This document shows positions 57,191 to 64,000 of a stretch of 64,000 nt of DNA, in pieces. Source of the DNA: Hermatobates lingyangjiaoensis. Taxonomy: Eukaryota > Arthropoda > Insecta > Hemiptera > Hermatobatidae. Location of the stretch: positions 3,187,001 to 3,251,000 of the forward strand of contig JAPFBL010000003.1 of the NCBI GenBank assembly GCA_026182355.1. Direction: 5' to 3'. Below the pieces are notes generated by a model. The model worked only from the letters and a program-made list of their open reading frames with translations, did not search any database and was not told the DNA's origin. Each line of letters begins with the position of its first letter. Positions within the stretch are counted from its first letter, which is position 1. The translations under genes and the position numbers were made by a program.

Positions 57191-57859
57191 CCTAAAGATA
57201 TGATAATATGTTACTGATGGAATAAATGTTCCACTGGTGATGATATCATCGCAAAATAAAGTCGGGAGTCAATGCAATACATGACTCACTTCTTCTTTAA
57301 ATAATCAACATTTCCTAGGTCAGCAAACCGACCAAATGACAAATCGATAGTCGACCCATTTGACCTCCACAAAGCAATCACCTCAACTAAGAGAACTTCG
57401 GATTACATTAAATAACAATTTACTAATGTGTAATAACTTCAATGTTTTGTATATAGCTCAAAATATTTAACTATATTTCGGTAACTATTTATTTACGATG
57501 AAAAATAAACAATATAATAATGAAAAAGTTCTTCTATCATTAAAAAAATCCTTTTGAAACTATTTAATATTTCATCACATTGACTGTGATGAGCTTTGTG
57601 ATTTCATTGATTACAGATTCATTGTGATTATTCTGAAAGTTTTATATGCAGAAGTGAGACAATCAGAGCACACGTGTCTCTATAATCAAGGAAACGACAC
57701 TAAATAATGGTCCTTTTCTTTTAATTTTTTAATGATTTCGATGAGTATATTTATATATATACTTTTTTAATTAATCTCTTTTTTTATTCGTTTGGATTAT
57801 ACCCACATGTTAAGTGCTTTCTTTCTAACTTTAATTTTTTTTCATAATTTATACCAGGG
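57191..57859. other. AT-rich DNA, nothing recognised
   Basis: No frame or repeat of note. Confidence 0.5.
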
Positions 57860-58620
57860 CATACTTGTTTGTTCAGTCGCTGCTTCACTGCAACTCCGAT
57901 GTGTTTGGTCTCCCTCTCTCTCTAAATGTGTCATTTCGACGTGATGTAGAAGTGTTTAACTTACCTGGGTGGTTTTCTCTCATGGCAGGAACTAAGAAAG
58001 ACACAACGAGATGGTGTTTTCCTATCGAGTTCGTACCGCCGGTGGAACACGATTACGCGTCAGCCTGGGGGGCTATCTGATCCCTCCCTACCAGGCTTGT
58101 GAACCTATTATCATCTTCCGCTGAGCACCTGTCTGTCTTTATCAAGACTTTGTTCATTTCTCTCAATGGGGAAACGGCAGCTGTAGTTATAATCTAAATG
58201 TAGTGTTTTCTTCAGGATGAAGTCGATGGCAGAAAATCTCCTCGATCGTGTGCTACCTTGGAAGGTTCATCATACCCCTGACCTTATGTTTATTGTAGCA
58301 GATGTTGCCTGACGGGTCGGTGCGCGTTTGGCCCAGTCTGCGCCGACGGCCTTGGATTGGCTAATGTTTCTTTTGAATTGGCTAATGTTTCTTCCTTTCC
58401 TCTCCTTCTTCTACTTCATCCAGAACTTATCTATTCTTTTCTATTCTTCCTAATTCTCTACTATGTGTTTCTTTTCCTCTTTCATATCTCTACTCTTAAA
58501 CCTTGGCAATCGCTTTTACCAAGTGACCATCAGTCTTTTGAGGATATCCAGGATTATACTCTTGCTGATGTAAATCGTAGAAGTCATTTGAGGGATTACG
58601 GTTGATAAGTTGTAATATGG
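57860..58620. other. GC-richer block, unassigned
   Basis: The plus-strand frame 57865-58080 (71 codons, including GWFSLMAGTKKDTTRWCF and FVPPVEHDYASAWGAI) is not low-complexity and sits in GC-rich sequence. I do not recognise it. 58355-58400 carries a 25-bp tandem (TTGGCTAATGTTTCTT twice). Possibly an old repeat or a retroelement untranslated region. Confidence 0.3.
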
Positions 58621-60317
58621 CGAAAGAGCTGAATGTAAAAAAAAACATCAACCAGTTCTGCTTTAAGCATGGTATGACCAAAAATTCTTTAAATCAAAAG
58701 AGTTATATATGCACTGCTACTAGTTAAATATATATAAGTTAACTATATATATATACTAGCAACATTCCTACTAGGATATACATCAATTCATTATTCATAA
58801 AATTTATCAAATTAATTTTAATTTGTCCTTTCTGTTGCCTATTTGTATTTATTCCTGTCCCTGAATCTTCATTTATTTCTTATATAACCTTTTATCTTTT
58901 TTCAAAATACCCATGTGCCTATAGTTTCTAAGTCATATGTTAGATACATGTAATCTGTCATCTCTTAGTTTAACATAGTTTACTGAAACGTGTGACAAAG
59001 CATTCGACGGCTTATGTAGACCACATATGATCTCATGGATATTTTAAAAGGTCATCGGATGGACAAAGAAAAACGAAGAAGATAGCAATGAATTGAATAA
59101 GAAAATTAAATTAGTTTAGAAATAAAAGAAAGAAAATAACTATAGCATAATTACAAACACAATAAATGATAAGGTTTCTACGGTATAACGACTAGATACA
59201 ACCAGACAGAGGGTGGGTATAAAATAATCTACAATAGGTATTCAGTTAACTTTGGAATTCGGACAAGTACGAAACAGCCGGGGTGAAGAAAATAATTCAC
59301 CAAGTGAAGCATTTATCTTTCCTTAAGATATTACTGACAACTCCTTGGTAATAATTTTTTTTTCCTTTTAATTTGAATGTTATCTTTAGCATAGAATGAC
59401 GTAAGAAGTTTGTAGAATAAAGCTTTATAGACAGGTAAAAATCTATTTGAGATAATTTTATTATACACAAGAGTTGTATATCGATGATAAAGATATGAGA
59501 AAGGATGATTTAGGTGGGAGAGGTCACGTGTGTGTGATAGGTCGGGAGAGAAGTGGGTCGTGCTGACTCAGCCACCAGCTATGTGTCGCCGAGGGGTGCA
59601 GGCCAATGGCAAGACAATGCAGTCAAAACGACTCGTATTATTAGCTTCCAGAGGGGTATCCCCGACCAGACAGAAAAACTAAATTCCTGCCCGCTTTCAA
59701 AGAAATAAAGACAAGCCTAAGGAAATCCTGTATTTCTAATTATTTTTTCTAATCATTTGCCATATTGCATTCAACATGTCTAGTACATGACAGCATCACT
59801 GGCCAGTCAACAATTATTTTCCAGAAAAATTTAAAAAAAATACTTCTCTTTTTTTCTATTTTGTTTTTAAAATATCAATACAGCAACTCAACTAAATATT
59901 TATTATTAAAGTCCATATGTTTTTACAGTTTCAATTAATCTATTCAAAGTTGACTTTAATGTTTAATAATTGTCTATTTTAATTATTTAGTTGTAACACC
60001 TTTATTCATTAGTACTTATTGTCAGTAGCAATTAACAGCTTCCTGTGTTGTGTAATAACTTTCACAATTTTAAATAGTTATCGGATGAAATGTTAATAGT
60101 ACAAAAGACAGATGCACAAATATAATGTATTTACTGAAAAAAAAAAAAAAAAAAAAAAAAAAAACAGAAATAAAGGGAAGAGGAAAAAGAATCAACAATA
60201 AATTCCCTGAGGATCTTCCCTTTATGCCATCACAAAGCTACTGATGATGTCGATCACAATAAATCAAGTGGAAGGCCACTCTGTACTTATTGTTTAATCT
60301 TTTTTCCCTTTATTTTT
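58621..60317. other. AT-rich DNA; GC-richer patch at 59510-59700; A28 run at 60137-60164
   Basis: The patch includes GTGCTGACTCAGCC, an AP-1/Maf-like palindrome, and no clear frame. The A28 run could be a retroposon tail, but no source sequence was recognised before it. Confidence 0.45.
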
Positions 60318-60640
60318 GTTTTTACTTTACTACAAGTAAAGTATAGTGATCGTGAAAAAATTCTATCTTGAGCTTTTGACGGAATTATATGTTTTAAGGT
60401 CCCAAAAGTCGTTTTATGATGTTTTTGCGATGATGTCTGTGTGTGTGTGGGTGGGTGGGTGAGAGTGTTAGCATTGCTTACCACGGTACGGTCCAGAATC
60501 TTTGATGGAACAAGTTGATATCTTACACAAAAATGGGCCTCATAGGGAAGGATCCCTATTGTTTGGGAAGAATTATGCATGACGGAAAGTCACTGTTTTT
60601 GTCAAAAACCAGTTTTTAGTAAACTTTTTTTTTTATTAAT
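60318..60640. repeat. Family S, distal copy, inverted relative to 7380
   Basis: TACTTTACTACAAGTAAAGT, ATAGTGATCGTGAAAAAATTC, TTTTGACGGAATTATATG, GGTCCCAAAAGTCGTTTTATGA, TGTGTGTGGGTGGGTGGGTG and AAAATGGGCCTCATAGGGAA are near-exact inverse matches to 7800-8125. This is the closest pair in the family. Confidence 0.8.
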
Positions 60641-61164
60641 TTCATCACGTGTTTATTTTAATTAGTTTTCATAATGTATTTATTATTCAGTTGACCTTCT
60701 TATCAGGTTAATAGTTGTGGTAGTTGTGTTTAAGATTTCTTTCAGTCATGAGATGCAATTTCACTCGAACAGTTTTATAGGTATAATAATGACTAAGTGC
60801 TTTCAGCAGTAAAAGCGACACTAAAAAGATGAAAATACTATTGTATTTCAATTCCACCTATTCCCTGTTAAAATCTCCTGAGCTGTTAAACACTCACATT
60901 CACGCTTACATTTATGAAATGACTTCGCAATAAACACTTCAAACAAAACCGACTTATAAATCACAGTTTCAAATTCTAAAACTGGACAAATACTTGCTGA
61001 CCAGTAATCGTTCTAGTCAGTCACAACCTGGAATATCATTCTGTTTTTGACTGTCGAGGACTGTTTATGGTCGAAAGATCTTAGAACATCGTATTTGGGT
61101 TTATACGTGGATATAAATGACATATTTGAAATCACATAGAAGGCTATGACAACTTTTATGGTGA
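60641..61164. other. No recognised feature
   Basis: AT-rich. A fragment GACTGTCGAGGACTG..GGTCGAAAGATCTTAGAAC at 61043-61086 resembles the 3' half of the family 1 ribozyme (GGT-GAAAGATCTTAG) but lacks the core and stem I. Confidence 0.4.
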
Positions 61165-61482
61165 TAAGGTTAGGTTAGGTTGCAGTGGCAGTCCCACAAT
61201 GAAAAACACGTGGGTCAAACATTGGCTCTTTGTGATTTCACACAATCAACATTCCACTGCATTGGGAGTCCTAAATTTTACATAAAACAAGTATATTTCG
61301 AGTAGGAATCTTTAAGAAGTACCTGACATAGCATAGCCTCGGGACCGACGTCTTAAAACCCTCTCCAAGGGACGAAGTACTCAAATTTATTCACCTCTTG
61401 TGTAAATAAATTCAAGACCAGAGTGAGTATTGAACACCGGTGCAACCAGTCCAGAGGCGAGCATGTTACACTGGGCCAACCT
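61165..61482 (-). mobile_element. tRNA-derived SINE, minus strand
   Basis: On the minus strand from 61482: GTTGGCCCAGTGTAACATGC resembles a pol III A box (61466-61480). CCTCTGGACTGGTTGCACC sits where an anticodon arm would, and GGTGTTCAATACTC is B-box-like (61426-61439). The spacing of about 40 bp fits a tRNA head. About 250 bp of body follows. No canonical A-tail or target duplication was found, and the 3' limit is uncertain. Confidence 0.65.
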
Positions 61483-61539
61483 GATCCCTTATTATTGAAT
61501 AAACGAGTGAAATAAGACTGTTTTATTTATACTATTAAT

Positions 61540-61620
61540 ATGGGAAACCGTGATACCTCGTAAGATGAGCTTGGAGTTGTTGGAGCGCTTTCGGGCGTTG
61601 TATCTAAAGCTTATGATAGG
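61540..61620. mobile_element. Partial copy of the 24.2-kb MITE-like element
   Basis: GAAACCGTGATACCTCGTAA then TGTTGGAGCGCTTTCGGGCG matches ACCGTCATACCTCGTAA...TGTTGGAGCTCTTTCGGATC at 24.19 kb. The minus strand reads GCCC, GAA, AGCGCT, C, CAACAAC: GAA, a perfect palindrome and a cleavage-type base, as in the hammerhead families. The other inverted end is absent. Confidence 0.65.
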
Positions 61621-62144
61621 AAACACTTCAAATAATAGTAGATTTGTAAATATCAGTCTTTAAATTAGTAATATACTAATAAAAGATAACTTTTAAAAAT
61701 TCAGAGCACAAGTGTTTTATTCCCAGAAGCCTCACCACAAATGTTATGAATTCCGGCCGTTTCTCTTAAGGTTGTCTTCAACATATGGTTGATAGGCCTC
61801 TAATGTAAGTCTTTACGCCGCACAAGACCCGAATTACGGCCTCGTTCATTTTCAGTGAGGTTATCAAAAAGCTCTTAACCCCTGTTTATTCTGAGCCAGT
61901 TGTGTTCTCGATTCGGCCTGCGGTCACCCATACCTTGTTATGTGTTTCATACTCAAACAAATTGTGTAAGAACTTGTTATCTTCAAATAACTTTTTCTTT
62001 GATTATCGTTAGTTAAACTGTACCTTCCACTATAGGCTCATGTGAGCTATACTATAGTGACCCTATAGTCTTTTACTTTTTTTTTTATCTCTGTACTAAA
62101 TTAATGATATATAACATGTTTTAAGTTTAAAAACTATTTCAAAC

Positions 62145-62460
62145 GTTTGTTACTTTACTATAAGTAAAGTATATTGATTTTGAAACAATTAAATTCCAAA
62201 ATTTTAACATATTTACATAATTTGAGGTCACCTACGTACATTTTGGATGTTTTTTATGCATGGGTGTGTGTGTGAGTGGGTCTTGTATTTGTGGGTAAGC
62301 GTGCGTGTGTAAACAAAGACCTCTAATGGGGCACGCAGACCATACTTCTCCAACCACTGATCTACAACTATATACTTCGAATTTGTATGCTTTCCCGTTT
62401 TCAACAATTAATACTGTTTTATGAGTGGAGATATTTAGAGATGTAATCATAACTACTTAA
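62145..62460. repeat. Family S, distal copy, inverted relative to 7380
   Basis: TTACTTTACTATAAGTAAAG, TATATTGATTTTGAAAC and AAATTCCAAAATTTTAACAT parallel 60.32 kb, followed by a (GT)n-rich stretch in the same relative place. Confidence 0.65.
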
Positions 62461-64000
62461 AGGGAGGGTTAAGAATTTCACGGAATCACTGATGTAGGTT
62501 ACTATTAGCACAACCCATTTATTTCATTTCAGAAAGCACGCAATGCAAAAGTGCTCTGACTTGAAAACTGTAGCAAACCCACAATTAAATACTTCTTAAG
62601 ACGTTTTTATAAGGCGTTATGGAGTAAAGATATCTTTTCAAAAACTAAATGATTTCCTAAATAGAATTCTAAGAACAAAGAGAAAAATATCTTCGTGTAA
62701 TCACTAATCAATCTACAAATAGATTGAAACCATACTTCAACATGTATTACTGTCAACAAAAACCGGTAGCGGCATCGGCACATCCGATCGGAACAACCAC
62801 ACAGCTTAAAGAAACTTCACTTCCTTCCATCAGTAATAATTCTGCCAAAGCTTGTCTAACCTGAAAGCCCTCCCACGTCTAAGTATTAAACTGATCTGGT
62901 AAAACAGACTCGACAAGTGGAAATAACAAGGCTGCATATTAATCCCTGTTTACATTTAAAACTCCAACGCTTTTGGTACTGGTTTTATACTCTCAGGAAG
63001 TGCAGTCACTGAACAATTGTCCTCAACTAATATTTACTTAAATTCTTACCATGCACAATATTTAAGAAAAACTCAATCTATTTTACGACTACATTCAAAA
63101 AATATCAAAAGGTATTAAAAAAAACTACTGATAGTTTTCTTCACTCAATGGAGAATTTTCAGGAAAACATTATGAAACCGAATTTGTTTGTACACATTCA
63201 CTAAGTATTTGGATTTTTCAGTATCTTGACAAACTGTGCCCATAAAAATAGCAAATTTTTAATTTTTGGTACAAATTTTTCTTATTATAATTTAGGGAGT
63301 ACCAAAAGTTTTATTTTAATTAAGGAGCCTTCTTCGTCACTATATTTAATATTATCTTTGTAACAGAAGTATTAAAACTGAATTATATATGAATGTTAAG
63401 ACAATGGTAGCGTCTGACTTAGGTTATAAATAATAACCTAAACCATAAAACAATCAGTAAAAATAATAATTAATTTGGCAAATTTTGTTTTTTTTTTAAA
63501 TTTCGATATAACTATTTTTTTTTATTTTTATGTTGCACATCATCTAGTCTTAATTTCAAATGAATTAGAGTTTGTTAAATTACACTCTCTAATAAAAATA
63601 AATATAATTCATACTACTCAGAGATAATACTTTTTTTGATATAAAATTATTTTTGATATAAGTTTTATATCTTTACTATATCTATATTTTAGAAAAGCCA
63701 AATGAATAAAAAGATAAACAAAAACTTTTATAATATTCGAACTAATAGGTAAAAAAAGCTATCTCTAAATGTACATGGGCTCCATGCGCGAATTTAGAAA
63801 ATGTAATTCTCAACAATACTATTAATAATACATCAGTTTTTAATTTGACCAATGGAAAGAAGAGTAGGTGAATGAAACATTCTCAGATCTTAAAGTGGAC
63901 AACGATTAATATGAAACCTGCTCAGTAGAAAATCTGCACTACTGACAACTCAATATTAATATGCAAACAAATGACAAATACCAAGATTGTATTTGTGCAG
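62461..64000. other. AT-rich DNA, nothing recognised
   Basis: No repeat shared with the rest of the window and no convincing frame. The block 62755-62950 is slightly GC-richer but uninterpretable. Confidence 0.5.

Noticed and set aside
60137..60164. Processed pseudogene or LINE tail (A28)
   Set aside because: No coding or retroelement sequence recognised immediately before it, and no target duplication identified.
61426..61480. Intact tRNA gene
   Set aside because: The boxes are imperfect and the arms do not fold into a full cloverleaf by eye. A SINE head fits better.

Overview
This looks like a gene-poor stretch of an AT-rich arthropod, probably insect, nuclear genome. It has long (TA)n and (CA)n microsatellites, no bacterial-style operons, and relics of eukaryotic mobile elements throughout. 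A hemipteran source is a guess from repeat style only. I found no complete cellular gene. The best cellular candidate is one GC-rich, possibly spliced exon on the minus strand near 27.85-28.08 kb. Candidate SINE and LINE material, a mariner, Helitron helicase relics and a Penelope-like element (PLE) relic account for almost every protein similarity.

Layout. 1-1.1 kb: a Helitron (Pif1-type) helicase relic. 1.15-4.2 kb: foldback elements carrying hammerhead ribozyme (HHR) motifs, a PLE protein relic (reverse transcriptase end plus GIY-YIG endonuclease, minus strand), a (CA)n tract and a LINE RNase H fragment. 4.2-11.4 kb: AT-rich DNA with an abundant unknown repeat family that ends in a palindromic ACTTTACTATAAGTAAAGT-like motif. 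11.5-12.25 kb: three more HHR-bearing elements. 12.9-15.3 kb: two more RNase H fragments. 17.6-24.3 kb: several further foldback families, most with recognisable HHR cores, plus a 183-bp tandem duplication. 27.0-27.5 kb: a Jockey-like LINE relic. 28-39.7 kb: mostly featureless AT-rich DNA. 39.75-40.65 kb: an internally deleted mariner with perfect terminal repeats and TA target duplication. 45-48.2 kb: foldbacks and a tandem HHR dimer. 51.3-52.1 kb: a second Helitron relic. 52.7-56.7 kb: LINE reverse transcriptase relics inside a larger duplicated segment. 57-62.5 kb: unknown repeats, a GC-rich block and a tRNA-derived SINE.

The most interesting signal is the repeated hammerhead-type organisation: a short stem I, a CUGANGA core, stem II, GAA, then a loopless palindrome as stem III and a cleavage base. 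It recurs in several unrelated-looking repeat families. Many copies sit as inward-facing inverted pairs inside (TA)n tracts, and one family is a 123-bp tandem dimer with a hammerhead at the junction. This fits PLE terminal repeats or retrozyme-like non-autonomous elements. The PLE protein relic at 2.1-2.9 kb shows that such a retroelement lineage was present. All ribozyme calls are by eye and untested.
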